Assembly: GCF_000336635.1 (NCBI RefSeq)
Contig: NZ_AOLY01000039.1
Coordinates: forward strand, 334,130 to 398,129
Direction: 5' to 3'
Source of the DNA: Haloarcula japonica DSM 6131
Lineage (GTDB): Archaea > Halobacteriota > Halobacteria > Halobacteriales > Haloarculaceae
Length of the DNA stretch: 64,000 nucleotides
Shown: piece after piece, positions 1-9,782 of the stretch
Layout of the letters: every line of letters starts with the position of its first letter
How positions within the stretch are numbered: position 1 is the first letter of the stretch
Program-made: the position numbers and the translations under genes
Notes under the pieces: generated by a model
Databases searched by the model: none
What the model was told of the DNA's origin: nothing
The model's input: the letters and a program-made list of their open reading frames with translations, nothing else

Positions 1-363
1 GTCCCGGGCCTGGCCGCCAAGTAGCTGGTGGACCGGCGCGCCGAGTTGCTTGCCCTTGATGTCCCACAGCGCCTGGTCGATGCCGGCGATAGCGGACATC
101 AAGACCGGGCCGCCGCGGTAGAAGCCACCGCGATACATCGCCTGCCAGTGGTCCTGAATGTTCTCAGGGTTCTTCCCAACGAGATAGCTGTCCAGCAGTT
201 CCTCGACGCCCGCACGCACCGTATGCGCCCGTCCCTCAACAACGGGCTCGCCCCAGCCGACGGTGCCGTCGGCCGTCTCCAGTCGGAGGAAGAGCCAGCG
301 GGGCGGCACCTCGAACAGTTCGTAGTCGACGATGCGGTTGCCGCTCGCGTCCTCGGCTGTCAT
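1..363 (-). CDS. D-galactonate/gluconate dehydratase-like enzyme (enolase superfamily), 5' part
   Basis: The first 121 codons are present; the gene runs off the left edge. The product starts [20 protein letters not shown] and carries the N-terminal capping domain of mandelate-racemase-type acid-sugar dehydratases. Strings such as [25 protein letters not shown] and [14 protein letters not shown] closely match bacterial DgoD. The catalytic residues lie in the missing C-terminal barrel, so substrate is inferred from the N-terminal match only. Family members dehydrate galactonate or gluconate to 2-keto-3-deoxy sugar acids. The start is the ATG whose complement ends at 363. A related enolase-superfamily gene lies at 33.7 kb, but the two are clearly different subfamilies. 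Confidence 0.8.
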   Translation of the reverse strand, partial: MTAEDASGNRIVDYELFEVPPRWLFLRLETADGTVGWGEPVVEGRAHTVRAGVEELLDSYLVGKNPENIQDHWQAMYRGGFYRGGPVLMSAIAGIDQALWDIKGKQLGAPVHQLLGGQARD

Positions 364-556
364 TTCAACGTCCCCCAGACTGTGTCATGTGACTTAGTCT
401 CACGGAAAGCGCTACGTGGCGGTTCAAGACGCTCTACGGCGATTTTTCCGCTCATGTGACAGACCATAGGTGACACTTATTTAGTCGTTGTGTCATTCCC
501 AAAGCGTCCTCAGCCGCCAATATCCCGCTCAGCCCTCGAATTGAGTGCCGATGACC
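364..556. other. Intergenic region upstream of the dehydratase gene
   Basis: This 193-nt stretch separates the dehydratase start from the panE stop codon. It is more AT-rich around 460-500 and should hold the dehydratase promoter. No gene or repeat is seen in it. Confidence 0.4.
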
Positions 557-1441
557 CTACCGCTCACGATGGCGCTCCCACGTGCGGACGAGCCCGGCAA
601 GCGTCTCGTTCACGGGCACCGGTTCCGTCGCGGTATCGACGACGTAGCCGTTGATGGCGTCTATCTCGGTTTGCTGACCGGCCGAGATATCCTGATACAT
701 CGACGAGTGATTGGCGGCGGTGTCATCGACGACACGCTCGACGAGCGACACCGCACGCTCGTCGGGGAGGTCGATGTCCTGTTCGCGGGCAACAGCAGCT
801 GTCTCACGGGCGGCGTCCGCGGCGATAGCGTCGGCCGGCGGGTCGGCCAGCGCGCCGTTCTCCACCCGGGCGAGCGCCGTCACCGCGTTGATGCCGGCAT
901 TGACCGCGAGTTTCTCCCAAAGGCGGGTCGGCATGTCCGCCGCGACGGTCGTCTCGATGCCCGCTGCACGGAACGCCGCTCCGACATCGTCGGCGACTGC
1001 GGACCGGCCGCCGTTGCGGTCCCCCAGCACGATTTCGCCGCGGCCGGTGAACGCGACGGTACCCGGCTCTCGAAGTCGCGCGCCGTAGGAGCACGTCCCT
1101 GCCAGCACCGGACAGTCGAGTTCGGCGGCCAACTGCGACTCGTTGCCCATTCCGTTCTGCAGCGAGAGACAGGCGTCGAGGGCGCAGTCCGCGAGGTCCG
1201 TCGCAACGGCGGCGGTGTCGTAGGCCTTGACCGTCACCAGTGCGAGGTCGGCACGGTCCGGCACCACCGTCTGTGCGTTCGGGTGGACCCGAAACTCCTC
1301 GGTCCCGACGACGGAAAGGCCACGCTCGGTAACGGCGCTCACGTGTGGCTCGCGGCCCACGAGCGTCACGTCGTGTTCGCGGGCGAGCAGGCCACCGACG
1401 AGGCTGCCGAGGCTCCCGGCTCCGACGACGGCGATATCCAT
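557..1441 (-). CDS. panE: 2-dehydropantoate 2-reductase
   Basis: The 294-residue protein begins MDIAVVGAGSLGSLVGGLLA, a Rossmann nucleotide-binding start. It continues with typical ketopantoate reductase features: an LQNGMGN motif after the Rossmann half, a WEKLAVNAGINAVTAL helix carrying the expected catalytic lysine, and SSMYQDISAGQQTEIDAING near the end. The enzyme reduces ketopantoate to pantoate with NAD(P)H for coenzyme A synthesis. The open frame extends upstream to 1873, but the glycine-rich loop at residues 7-12 fixes the start at 1441, and the extension overlaps the divergent gene at 1530. It appears monocistronic. Confidence 0.9.
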   Translation of the reverse strand: MDIAVVGAGSLGSLVGGLLAREHDVTLVGREPHVSAVTERGLSVVGTEEFRVHPNAQTVVPDRADLALVTVKAYDTAAVATDLADCALDACLSLQNGMGNESQLAAELDCPVLAGTCSYGARLREPGTVAFTGRGEIVLGDRNGGRSAVADDVGAAFRAAGIETTVAADMPTRLWEKLAVNAGINAVTALARVENGALADPPADAIAADAARETAAVAREQDIDLPDERAVSLVERVVDDTAANHSSMYQDISAGQQTEIDAINGYVVDTATEPVPVNETLAGLVRTWERHRER

Positions 1442-1529
1442 ACCGACGAGCAGGGACGGCCCGGACAAAAACCCATCACCGGCAGGCGAAATCAGCACGC
1501 ACTTGGCTGTGAGTGGTGAACCAACGAGT

Positions 1530-2087
1530 ATGGGCGACTCCGACGACGCCGAGGCAGTAGTTCGGGCCATCGACGAAATCGGTATCGACCGACTGACCGA
1601 GACAATCGTCACGGCGTGGGAGGGCATCGGTGGCGGCGTCAAACCGGGGCCGACCTGGCCGGAAGACGAAACCAGGCGTGGGTTCGAACTGGCCGACCCC
1701 GACGAGGCGGTCGGGCTGGACGTGCTCGCAGCGGTGCTGGACGCGTCACCGCGATCCCCCGCAAAAGCGTTCGTCCACCTCGGTGTCGGACGGCGAGACA
1801 CCCCCCAGCACGAACGGTTTGCTGTCGAGACACTCGCGGGCCACACCGACGTTTCGGCTACCGATACACACACGACTGGGACGGTGCCGATGACGGCAGA
1901 GACGTTCGACGCGCTGGCGCGAGTCTATGGGGGGACACTGGTGTACGTCGTCATCGGTGACGAGGACGGACGGGCGATTCTCGAACTCGACTGGACGACG
2001 CTCCGGTTCTCGCTCCCGCCGTCGGCCGCCGAGACAGTACAGGAGACAGTCGGACTGGCCGTCGCAGAGCGATTCGAGCAGACGTAA
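1530..2087 (+). CDS. Conserved haloarchaeal protein of unknown function
   Basis: A 185-residue acidic protein beginning MGDSDDAEAVVRAIDEIG. There is no signal peptide or membrane segment and no catalytic motif I recognise. The C-terminal half (GGTLVYVVIGDEDGRAIL, then LDWTTLRFSLPPSAAE) looks like alternating strands and helices of a small soluble domain. The open frame extends 5' to 1227, but that part is antisense to panE, so the ATG 88 nt from the panE start is preferred. It is divergent from panE. No function is proposed. Confidence 0.7.
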   Translation: MGDSDDAEAVVRAIDEIGIDRLTETIVTAWEGIGGGVKPGPTWPEDETRRGFELADPDEAVGLDVLAAVLDASPRSPAKAFVHLGVGRRDTPQHERFAVETLAGHTDVSATDTHTTGTVPMTAETFDALARVYGGTLVYVVIGDEDGRAILELDWTTLRFSLPPSAAETVQETVGLAVAERFEQT

Positions 2088-2135
2088 TCACTGCCACGTA
2101 TACGGTCGGTGGTTCCAGACAGCCACCGAGCCGTC

Positions 2136-2438
2136 TCAATCTTCCTGCCAGTAGTAGATGTCCTCTTTTGGCGCGTTGCAGGACGGGCATTCGTCGGGGA
2201 TGTCCTCTATCTGTCCCATTTCGCCGCATTCCCAGCAGCGCCACATCAGTTCGGCCTCGCCCGCGGCCCCGGCGCTGAGATGCTCGCTCGACATCGCTTC
2301 GATGCCGTCCTCGACCGTGACGTAGAACCCGTGTTCGTCGAACCCGCGGATGGTTCCGAGTTCGTTACCGTCCTCGTCGTACACCGTCTGTCCGAACGAA
2401 TACTCCTCGCTTTCGATGTTCGTTGTCATGTCAGCCAT
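2136..2438 (-). CDS. Small rubredoxin-like zinc-ribbon protein
   Basis: A 100-residue acidic protein. The first 60 residues form a small beta-rich domain (FGQTVYDEDGNELGTIRGFD) resembling PRC-barrel-like folds. The C-terminus holds two Cys pairs, CWEC and CPSC, followed by NAPKEDIYYW, which is the ending of rubrerythrin-type rubredoxin domains. It probably binds one Fe or Zn. Haloarchaea carry many such proteins; an electron-transfer or regulatory role is inference only. An alternative start three codons in (second Met) is possible. Confidence 0.8.
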   Translation of the reverse strand: MADMTTNIESEEYSFGQTVYDEDGNELGTIRGFDEHGFYVTVEDGIEAMSSEHLSAGAAGEAELMWRCWECGEMGQIEDIPDECPSCNAPKEDIYYWQED

Positions 2439-2556
2439 ACATAGAGCTAGTCGGTCCGAGATGTGTTAAATGCTAGCGTGAGCCGAGAATTGCATGATCA
2501 ACGAGCCGACCGAGGGAGAGAAGATCGCCCAGTCAGCCCCTGAGACGCCTGCGTCG

Positions 2557-3765
2557 CTACCGCGAGAACAGGCTGTTGTGGACCGGCGCGAAGTCGCTCT
2601 CCTGGGAGTCCTCGACAACCGAGTCGGTGACGGCGTTGCCGTCGACGCCGGCATCGAGGAAGTCCGCGAGCGGTGGCCCGACGTTGTCCGGTTCGACCAG
2701 AAACGCGTCGTGGCCGTGGTCGGAGTCGATGACGTGGTGGGCGACGTTCGCCTCAGCCTCCCGAAGCGAGTCGGCCAGTGCCTCGGCCTGCTGGGTGGTG
2801 AAGTGCCAGTCGGCGGTAAAGGACATCACCAGCGCGTCGCCATCGAAGGCCGCCAGTGCGTTCGCGTCGGACTCGAACCCGGCGGCGAGGTCGTAGTTGT
2901 CCATCGCACGGGTCAGGTAGAGGTAGCTGTTGGCGTCGAAGCGCTCGGTGAACTTCTCGGCGTTGTAATCGAGGTACGACTCCACGTCGCGGTACGGGAA
3001 GAACGCGCCCGCGGCGTCAGTCGGGAACGTGCGAACGGCATCCCGGCCGGCGGCGCGGCGGCCGAACCGCCGCTCCATCGACGCCTTCGAGAGGTACATC
3101 ACGTGGCCCAGTTGGCGGGCCAGCGCCAGGCCGTCGCTGGGCGGGTCCTGGTCCTCGCCGTAGTAGTGGCCCTGGTTCCAGTTCGGGTCGGTCGTGATGG
3201 CTCGCCGGGCGATGGCATCGAGCGAGAGGCACTGTGTGTCCAGTCGCGCGGCCGCGGCGATGGGAACGATACGGTCGACGTGGTCCGGGTGGCGCTTAGC
3301 CCACTCCAAGACGTTCATGCCGCCGACGCTGCCGCCGACGACGGCGTGGAGGTGCGGAATCCCGAGTTCGTCAAGGAGTGCTCGCTGGGCTTCAGTCCAG
3401 TCTGTGACGGTGACCGGCGGGAAGTCAGTGCCGTAGGGCTCACCCGTCTCCGGGTTCTCGCTTTTCGGTCCCGTCGAGCCGTAACAGGAGCCCGGGACGT
3501 TCGCACAGACGACGTAGTACTCCGTGGTGTCGATGGCCTTGCCCGGCCCGACGATGTCGTCCCACCAGGCGCGGGCCTGATCGGCACTGTCGACCCGGTC
3601 GCGGCCGGCGACGTGGGCGCTGCCGGTCAGGGCGTGACAGACCAGCACCGCGTTGTCGCCGTCGAACTCCCCGTAGGCCTCATAGGTAATTTCCAGATCC
3701 GGAATCGTCTCCCCGCAGTCGAACTCGAACTCACCGAGCGAGACGGTGTCGTGGTCGACGTTCAT
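2557..3765 (-). CDS. metX: Homoserine O-acetyltransferase
   Basis: A 402-residue alpha/beta-hydrolase that transfers an acetyl group from acetyl-CoA to homoserine, activating it for methionine synthesis. Nucleophile Ser146 lies in GGSVGGMN. Asp319 (SFTADWHF) and His352 (DSDHGHDAF) complete the triad. The conserved CHALTGSAH and [12 protein letters not shown] motifs are present. The start overlaps the stop of metY in an ATGA, so the two genes are translationally coupled, and no other partner is needed to convert homoserine to homocysteine. A longer open frame reaching 4422 lies inside metY and is not real. Confidence 0.95.
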   Translation of the reverse strand: MNVDHDTVSLGEFEFDCGETIPDLEITYEAYGEFDGDNAVLVCHALTGSAHVAGRDRVDSADQARAWWDDIVGPGKAIDTTEYYVVCANVPGSCYGSTGPKSENPETGEPYGTDFPPVTVTDWTEAQRALLDELGIPHLHAVVGGSVGGMNVLEWAKRHPDHVDRIVPIAAAARLDTQCLSLDAIARRAITTDPNWNQGHYYGEDQDPPSDGLALARQLGHVMYLSKASMERRFGRRAAGRDAVRTFPTDAAGAFFPYRDVESYLDYNAEKFTERFDANSYLYLTRAMDNYDLAAGFESDANALAAFDGDALVMSFTADWHFTTQQAEALADSLREAEANVAHHVIDSDHGHDAFLVEPDNVGPPLADFLDAGVDGNAVTDSVVEDSQESDFAPVHNSLFSR

Positions 3766-5048
3766 GTCACGCGGTCGATTGTAGCGTCGATGTCTGCGAT
3801 GATGTCCTCGGGGTCCTCGATGCCGACGCTGAATCTGAGGAGGTCCGGCGTGACGCCGCTGGCGCGCTGTTCTTCCTCGCTGAGTTGGGCGTGAGTGGTC
3901 GAGGCCGGATGGATGACCAGCGTCTTGGCGTCGCCGATGTTGGCGAGGAACTGGGCGAGCTCCGTCTCCTCGCAGAACCGTCGGCCGGCGTCGTAGCCGG
4001 CTTCCAGTCCGAACGTAACGATGCCGCCAAATCCGCCGGAGAGGTACTGCTGTGCCAGGTCGTGGGTCTCGTGGCTCTCCAGTCCGGGATAGGTGACCCA
4101 GGCGACCTCGGGGTGGTCTTCGAGGTGCCGTGCGACGGTCATCGCATTCTCGCAGTGGCGGTCCATCCGCAGGGAGAGCGTCTCGGCACCTTGGAGGGTT
4201 GCCCAGGCGTCGAAGGGCTTCTGACCATCGCCAAGCGAGCGGAGCGCGCGCTGGCGGGCGGCGACGGAGAAGGCGCGGTCCCCGAAGGCATCGGTGAAGT
4301 TCTTGCCGAAGGCCTCGTTCTCGCCGCCCAGCTCCGGGAACTTCTTGGGATACTCGTCCCAGGGGAAGGAGCCGCCGTCGACGAGGACGCCGCCGACGGT
4401 CGTCCCGGAGCCGTGGATCCACTTCGTCGTCGACTCCCAGAGGAGGTCGACACCGTGGTCCAGCGGGTTACAGAGCGCCGGCGTTCCGAACGTATTGTCG
4501 ACGAAGACGGGCACGCCGTGGTCGTGGGCCACCTCTGCGATTTCCTCCATCGGCGGGGTGACCAGCGAGGGGTTGCCGATGGTCTCGAAGTGGACGTAGG
4601 CCGTGTCCTCGTCGATGGCCTCGGCGTAGGCGTCCGGGTCGAGCGTGTCGACGAACCGCGTCTCGATGCCCCGCCGGCTGGCGGTCTTCGAGAAGTACGA
4701 GTGCGTTCCGCCGTAGATAGAGGAGGCCGTCACGATGTTGTCGCCGTTGGCCGCGAGGACGAACGTCCCGGCGTCGAGCGCAGCCATCCCCGACCCCGTC
4801 GCGACGGCGTCGACGGCGTTTTCCAGCGACGCGATGCGGTTTTCGAGCATCCGCACTGTCGGGTTGTCGAACCGCGAGTAGACGTTGCCGTCGTCATCTA
4901 GGGCGTACCGGTCGGCCGCGGTGTCGGCGTCCTCGAAGACGTACGACGAGGTCTGATAGATGGGCGGCGCGCGTGCCCCCGTCGCCGGGTCCGGCTCCTC
5001 CTGGCCGGCGTGGACACAGCGCGTCCCGAATCCGTAGTCGTCAGTCAT
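3762..5048 (-). CDS. metY: O-acetylhomoserine aminocarboxypropyltransferase (sulfhydrylase)
   Basis: A 428-residue PLP enzyme of the Cys/Met metabolism family. It begins [20 protein letters not shown], and PLP Lys209 lies in [10 protein letters not shown]. The [22 protein letters not shown] and FVDNTFGTP motifs are typical of the O-acetylhomoserine sulfhydrylase branch. It makes homocysteine from O-acetylhomoserine and sulfide. It is the first gene of the pair, overlapping metX by 4 nt. An AT-rich stretch (5049-5085, with tatatctc) upstream is the likely promoter. Confidence 0.95.
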   Translation of the reverse strand: MTDDYGFGTRCVHAGQEEPDPATGARAPPIYQTSSYVFEDADTAADRYALDDDGNVYSRFDNPTVRMLENRIASLENAVDAVATGSGMAALDAGTFVLAANGDNIVTASSIYGGTHSYFSKTASRRGIETRFVDTLDPDAYAEAIDEDTAYVHFETIGNPSLVTPPMEEIAEVAHDHGVPVFVDNTFGTPALCNPLDHGVDLLWESTTKWIHGSGTTVGGVLVDGGSFPWDEYPKKFPELGGENEAFGKNFTDAFGDRAFSVAARQRALRSLGDGQKPFDAWATLQGAETLSLRMDRHCENAMTVARHLEDHPEVAWVTYPGLESHETHDLAQQYLSGGFGGIVTFGLEAGYDAGRRFCEETELAQFLANIGDAKTLVIHPASTTHAQLSEEEQRASGVTPDLLRFSVGIEDPEDIIADIDATIDRVT

Positions 5049-5191
5049 GTGTGGTATGCATATATCTCTAGCTATCTATAACTCAGAGTTACGGCAATAC
5101 TCTCTTATTGTGGTGGTATGACACGGAATCAGTTCGCCTGCCGGCGGAACCGAGGGAGAGGGTATTTGTCGGTGGCTGTCTACACGCCGGT

Positions 5192-6145
5192 ATGGACCAC
5201 GACACTGCCGGACGAACCAGCCGACAGATCCTCGACGCCGTCGGCAGTGCCGTCATCGCTGACGACCACTTCCTCGAAACCGTTATGACCGGGATCCTCG
5301 CTCGGGGGCACGTCCTGCTGGAGGACGTGCCGGGCACGGGCAAGACGCTCACCGCCCAGTCGTTCGCGACGGCGCTCGACCTCTCGTTCAAGCGGGTGCA
5401 GTTCACGCCGGATCTGCTCCCGTCCGACATCACCGGCTCGAACGTGTTCAACGAGGCCACCGGCGAGTTCGACTTCCAGCCCGGCCCCGTCTTCGCCAAC
5501 GTCGTGCTGGCCGATGAGATCAACCGCGCCCCACCCAAGACCCAGGCCGCGCTGCTGGAGGCGATGGGCGAGAAACAGGTGACCGTCGACGGCGTGACCC
5601 ACGACCTGCCCGAACCGTTCTTCGTCATCGCCACACAGAACCCCGTTGAGCAGGAGGGTACCTTCGGCCTGCCCGAGGCCCAGCGGGACCGCTTCATCGT
5701 CAAAACGTCGATGGGCTACCCCGACTTCGGCGGCGAGCGCGAACTCATCGACCGGCGGGCCGACCGTACGGCCCAGGCCCCGAGCGTCACCAACGTCATC
5801 GACGGAGAGCGGCTGCCGGCGCTGCAGCGGACCGTCGAATCGGTTACCGTCGACGGCACGCTGCGGGACTACGTCGTCGAACTCGGCCGCGCCACCCGCG
5901 AGGACGACCGCGTGGACGTCGGCGTCTCGCCCCGTGGCATCCAGCGGCTGTTCGAGGCGACCCGCGCCGCCGCGGTCCTCGACGGCCGCGACTACGCCGT
6001 CCCGGACGACGTGAAGAGCGTCGTCGAGGAGGCGTTCGCCCACCGACTCGTGCTGACCGCCGACGCGGGCGTCCGCGGCGTCGACCCGGTGACCGTCGTC
6101 GACGACGTGCTGGACCGCGTCGAGGTGCCGGCCGTCAGCCCCTGA
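5192..6145 (+). CDS. MoxR-family AAA+ ATPase
   Basis: A 317-residue ATPase with Walker A GTGKTL in EDVPGTGKTL, Walker B VVLADEINRAPPK, sensor 1 FFVIATQNPVEQEGT and sensor 2 region VGVSPRGIQRL, all hallmark MoxR strings. MoxR ATPases act as chaperones for VWA or DUF58 proteins. Here the DUF58 and transglutaminase genes lie convergently just downstream. The frame is open from 5108, but a TATA-like ggtatttgtc 22-31 nt before the ATG at 5192 and the start of homology favour 5192 as a leaderless start. Confidence 0.9.
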   Translation: MDHDTAGRTSRQILDAVGSAVIADDHFLETVMTGILARGHVLLEDVPGTGKTLTAQSFATALDLSFKRVQFTPDLLPSDITGSNVFNEATGEFDFQPGPVFANVVLADEINRAPPKTQAALLEAMGEKQVTVDGVTHDLPEPFFVIATQNPVEQEGTFGLPEAQRDRFIVKTSMGYPDFGGERELIDRRADRTAQAPSVTNVIDGERLPALQRTVESVTVDGTLRDYVVELGRATREDDRVDVGVSPRGIQRLFEATRAAAVLDGRDYAVPDDVKSVVEEAFAHRLVLTADAGVRGVDPVTVVDDVLDRVEVPAVSP

Positions 6146-6187
6146 GCGTTTCGGGGCCGCCCGGTGGCACAGGCGCTCCAGCGGTCG

Positions 6188-7801
6188 CTACCGTATCGCA
6201 GCCACCAGCGCCAGCACGGCGACGATACAGACTACGAGGCCTGCCACGGCGACTGACGGCTCGACAGCAATAGAACCACGAGCGACGCTGGAGAAGCCCA
6301 GTGTCGCCGCCGCGCCGACGCCGCCGACCGCGACGGTTCCACCGGTGTGGACGATCTCGGTGCGGCGCGTCGCGGCCCCGGTACCGACTTCGTGTCCCAG
6401 CGTCATCCCGAAGGAACCGGCGTCCCAGACGACGACCGCACCGATCAGCCCCACGAGCACCAGCCACGTCGGAGGGTCGAGCGTCGCAGCAAAAGCGCTC
6501 GCACCGAACAACCCGGCGGCGGCGAGCGTGACGCCCGCCGTCCGTTCGCGGAGGTAGCTTGTCGCCAGCGCCACCCAGAGCTGTCCAACTGCGCCGACGA
6601 CGAAAAACAGCGCTACGACGGCCAGTGCCAGCGTGACTGTCTCTGGGCCGTACACGTCCAGTATCGGAACGAAGAGCTGTTCGACGGCCGCGGCGGCCGG
6701 CGTCGTCCGAAGCGCCGTCTCGATGGCATCGACTGCCGGCCCCGCGACTGCAACCACGCCGAGCGTGATGACACCGCCGCCAACGTAGGGCGCGAGGACG
6801 GTCCCGACACGGTCGGCCGAACTCTGAACCGTCCGCCGGAGGAACCAGACAGCGACCGAAACGGCCGTCCCGCTGAGGAACAGCCACCAGAGGAGGCCAC
6901 GGAGGCCCGGGGCGGCCGTGACTGCGACGATGAAGTCGTACAGGACACGCGGGAGCAACGCGGCCATAGACTCCTGGCCGAGGCCGAGTTCGAACAGGCC
7001 GGCGACCGGAGCGACCAGCAGGGCGAGCCGCCCCGTCCACCGCAGCGTCCGCTCGACGGCGTCGACGGTCCCGCCGAGGTCGGGCGCGTCGCTCGTCTCC
7101 GGGACGAGTTCGGCCAGCGGTAGAGAATCGACGCCCCGGGCCAGCGCCGCGGCGGCGAGGGCGAGCAACAGGCTGAAGATAGCGATATGCGTTCGCCCAG
7201 GGACCGGGTCGAACACCGGCCCCAGCACCCGAGTGAGGGCCTCGCCGGTCAGTTGCTGGACACCCGGAGTCCCGGCGTTTGACTGCAAGAAGTCGACGGC
7301 ACCCCGCGTGAACAGCACGAGGGCAACGGCGAACGGAACAACGGTCGTCCGCACGACGACGCCGCCGTAGGTCTCGACCCGCTCAGTGTCGACGACGCCG
7401 CGGGTGGCCGCGGTCGCGCCGAAGACAGCGGTCAAACAGCCCAGGACGACGAACACCTGCGACAGCAGCGTGACGACCGCCGGTCGGATGGCGGCCTGCG
7501 AGGCTGCAGGGAACAGTTCGGCACCGAGCGAGACGACCGTCCCACCGGTGGCGACGGAAAGCCCGACGGCGACTGGGAGTGCGAGGACACTGGCCAGTAC
7601 GGTCCCGACCGCCTGCCAGCGGTCCCAGCCGCTCAGCCACAGCGATAGCGCCAGCACGACGCCGGTCGCCGTACCGACGAGGGCTGCCCGGTTGGCGGAG
7701 ACGGTTCCCAGCAGTCCCGCGACCAGCAGCGCTGTCACGCCGACGACGATAGCGAGGCTGGTCCGGGGCATCCGGGTCGAGAGTGTGGTGTGGTCGTCCA
7801 T
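6188..7801 (-). CDS. Polytopic membrane protein (DUF7519-like) of the DUF58/transglutaminase operon
   Basis: A 537-residue, strongly hydrophobic protein with more than ten predicted membrane segments, starting with TSLAIVVGVTALLVAGLLGT. It has no enzymatic motif. It is the last gene of a tightly packed four-gene minus-strand operon, two nucleotides after DUF58. Such membrane proteins regularly accompany MoxR/DUF58/transglutaminase clusters in haloarchaea; a role in a cell-envelope complex is inference. The family name is from memory of similar loci. Confidence 0.8.
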   Translation of the reverse strand: MDDHTTLSTRMPRTSLAIVVGVTALLVAGLLGTVSANRAALVGTATGVVLALSLWLSGWDRWQAVGTVLASVLALPVAVGLSVATGGTVVSLGAELFPAASQAAIRPAVVTLLSQVFVVLGCLTAVFGATAATRGVVDTERVETYGGVVVRTTVVPFAVALVLFTRGAVDFLQSNAGTPGVQQLTGEALTRVLGPVFDPVPGRTHIAIFSLLLALAAAALARGVDSLPLAELVPETSDAPDLGGTVDAVERTLRWTGRLALLVAPVAGLFELGLGQESMAALLPRVLYDFIVAVTAAPGLRGLLWWLFLSGTAVSVAVWFLRRTVQSSADRVGTVLAPYVGGGVITLGVVAVAGPAVDAIETALRTTPAAAAVEQLFVPILDVYGPETVTLALAVVALFFVVGAVGQLWVALATSYLRERTAGVTLAAAGLFGASAFAATLDPPTWLVLVGLIGAVVVWDAGSFGMTLGHEVGTGAATRRTEIVHTGGTVAVGGVGAAATLGFSSVARGSIAVEPSVAVAGLVVCIVAVLALVAAIR

Positions 7802-7803
7802 GG

Positions 7804-9192
7804 TTACACGCTGAACAGGTCCGCGAGCGAGGCCCGCAGCGCCACGTCGATGGGGCTGTCGAGGTCCCAGTCGATGACGGTCGCGCCGGACAGTTCGGCC
7901 CGCTGGAGGCGAGCGGCGCGTTCGGTGCTCGCGACAGCCGCACCGAGCGAATCCCCGCGGGCCAGCGACGGACTCACGAGCGTCGTCGGGTAATCGCGGA
8001 CCGCGAGTGACGACACCAGCGAGACGGGCCAGTCGTCGGCGGCCGGCGAGAACACGACTACCTGCGCGGTCGGCGGGAGCCGAGCGAGCACGGCGAGCAG
8101 GTCCGGGTCCTCGATGGTGCCGCCGTCGGCCGTCGTCACCCTCGCAGCTTCGCCCCGAGGCTGCTGTGGGGACTCGTCCTCAGACGCATCAGCGTCATCG
8201 GCCGTGTCGGTGTCTGACTGCCGGGCCGCGGCGCGGCCCACGCTGTCGAACACCTGCCTCGCGTGGGCGGCCGCGTGACCGCCCGAAGCGTCGACCCACG
8301 CCAGCCCGTCGGGACCGAGGCCGCCGGGGACATCCGCTTCGGCCAATCCGACGGCACAGACGCTCGCGACGACGCTGGTCCGGGAGAGCGCATCGAACAG
8401 ACGCTCGGCGGCGTAAGCCGATAGTTCGGCTCCAGTCGGGAATCCCGGCTCCGGCGTCACGTGGGCCGGCGGCCGCGCATCCACGACCAACACCGTTCTG
8501 ACGGCCTGTTCCTCCCGATAGTCGATAGTCGTCAGTTCGTCGGTCTTGGCGTAGCGCCGCCAATCGATGCGGTTGACCGGGTCACCGGGCTGGTAGCTCC
8601 GCGTCGAGTGGAACTCAAGCCCGCTTCCGCCGGTGTCGGTCGGAAGTGTGCCCGCCCGCGGGAGCGTCGCGTCGGCCATCGGCACCTCGGAGACGGTGTT
8701 CGAGCAGGTCAGGGACCCGTCGCCGGCCACGGGCAGGTCGACGGTCACCTCGTCGCTGGCCGACAGCGTCCGCACCCGCACCGCGGCGGTGTCGAACGTG
8801 TAGGTCCCGCGCTTTGCCATCACGGCGTAAGATAGCGTCGCGCTCTCGTCGGGCCGTAGCGACGTACAGAGCCGCGGCGACCCCTCAACGACGGCCAGTT
8901 CCTCGGGCACGCCGTCGATGACCCGTACATCGGTCAGCGAACTGCTACCAGTGTTTGTGAGGGTGAGTTCAACCGCGACCGGCTCGCCCGGCGTCGGCTG
9001 TGCGTCAGAAACGGACCGAGCTGCTTGCAAGTCGGTTCCCGCCGGTAGCCGCGAGAGCGCACCGTAAGCCACGTATATGAGCGGGATTGCGGTCGCCGCG
9101 AGCAACAGCGGCTCGGCAGTCAACAGCGAGACGCTAACGAGAAACAGCGCGGCCGCGAGGCCGCCGCTCCAGCGCCGCACGCGGCGGTGCAT
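7804..9192 (-). CDS. DUF58 domain-containing membrane-anchored protein
   Basis: A 462-residue protein. Two hydrophobic segments lie near the N-terminus (GLAAALFLVSVSLL and LLLAATAIPLIYVAYG), then a DUF11-like beta domain (PVAVELTLTNTGSSSLTDV), then the DUF58 signature STRSYQPGDPVNRIDWRRYA and YREEQAVRTVLVVDA, which begins a VWA-like fold. DUF58 proteins are the usual clients of MoxR ATPases. It lies two nucleotides from both neighbours, so it is co-transcribed. The C-terminal 100 residues are more variable and include an acidic segment. Confidence 0.9.
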   Translation of the reverse strand: MHRRVRRWSGGLAAALFLVSVSLLTAEPLLLAATAIPLIYVAYGALSRLPAGTDLQAARSVSDAQPTPGEPVAVELTLTNTGSSSLTDVRVIDGVPEELAVVEGSPRLCTSLRPDESATLSYAVMAKRGTYTFDTAAVRVRTLSASDEVTVDLPVAGDGSLTCSNTVSEVPMADATLPRAGTLPTDTGGSGLEFHSTRSYQPGDPVNRIDWRRYAKTDELTTIDYREEQAVRTVLVVDARPPAHVTPEPGFPTGAELSAYAAERLFDALSRTSVVASVCAVGLAEADVPGGLGPDGLAWVDASGGHAAAHARQVFDSVGRAAARQSDTDTADDADASEDESPQQPRGEAARVTTADGGTIEDPDLLAVLARLPPTAQVVVFSPAADDWPVSLVSSLAVRDYPTTLVSPSLARGDSLGAAVASTERAARLQRAELSGATVIDWDLDSPIDVALRASLADLFSV

Positions 9193-9194
9193 CG

Positions 9195-9782
9195 TCAGCG
9201 CTCACCTCCGGACACCTGCTCGATAGCATCGACCGTCCGGCGGATGCGGCGGCGGCGCTCGCTCTCCGGGTCAAGCCATAGACGGAGCCGGGCCAGCAGC
9301 GACTGCGGTTCGTCCGGAGCGAGCAGCGCCGCCGCGACGGCGTCGTCGGTCCACGTCCCAGCACGCACTGCCTGGTGGGCGGACGCCTGCGAGACACCGG
9401 CTCCGATAGCATAGGCCGTCGTCGCTGCCGCGGTGAGGCGTTCGGTAACCGTGTCCATCGCCGCGTCGTCGCCAGCGACGGCGTCGTCGATGGCCGTATC
9501 GATGTCAGCAGCGAATATCCGTCTCTCCGTCGCTGTCACGTCTTCCGGCGGACTGTCGACGGCCACGTCGAAGGCGGTCGATGAGCCACCACCGAGCCAG
9601 CCGGCGAGGACCGCATAGAGCCCAACGGTCAGACTTCCGGCGAGGAGGGCGGTCGTCGGGGCAACGTTACCGAACACGGCGACCAGCGACTCGCCAGCGG
9701 CCGTCGGTGCGAAAACAAGGGAGGCCGCGACCGCGGTTGCCAGCAGCCCCACAGTCCCGAAAACGACCGTTCGTAGGCGCAT
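9195..9782 (-). CDS. Small membrane protein of the transglutaminase operon (DUF7269-like)
   Basis: A 195-residue protein with two N-terminal membrane helices (TVVFGTVGLLATAVAASLVF and TALLAGSLTVGLYAVLAGWL) and a soluble alpha-helical tail ending WLDPESERRRRIRRTVDAIE. No enzyme motif is seen. Its start overlaps the stop of the transglutaminase gene by one nucleotide (TGATG) and it sits two nucleotides before DUF58, so it is part of the same operon. Function is unknown; the conserved position suggests a structural part of an envelope complex. Confidence 0.8.
   Translation of the reverse strand: MRLRTVVFGTVGLLATAVAASLVFAPTAAGESLVAVFGNVAPTTALLAGSLTVGLYAVLAGWLGGGSSTAFDVAVDSPPEDVTATERRIFAADIDTAIDDAVAGDDAAMDTVTERLTAAATTAYAIGAGVSQASAHQAVRAGTWTDDAVAAALLAPDEPQSLLARLRLWLDPESERRRRIRRTVDAIEQVSGGER

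Noticed and set aside
557..1873. Extended 438-codon version of panE
   Set aside because: The Rossmann loop begins at 1441, and the extension overlaps the divergent gene at 1530.
2494..3894. 466-codon plus-strand frame over metX
   Set aside because: Antisense shadow of metX; no recognisable domains and an arginine/valine-rich composition.
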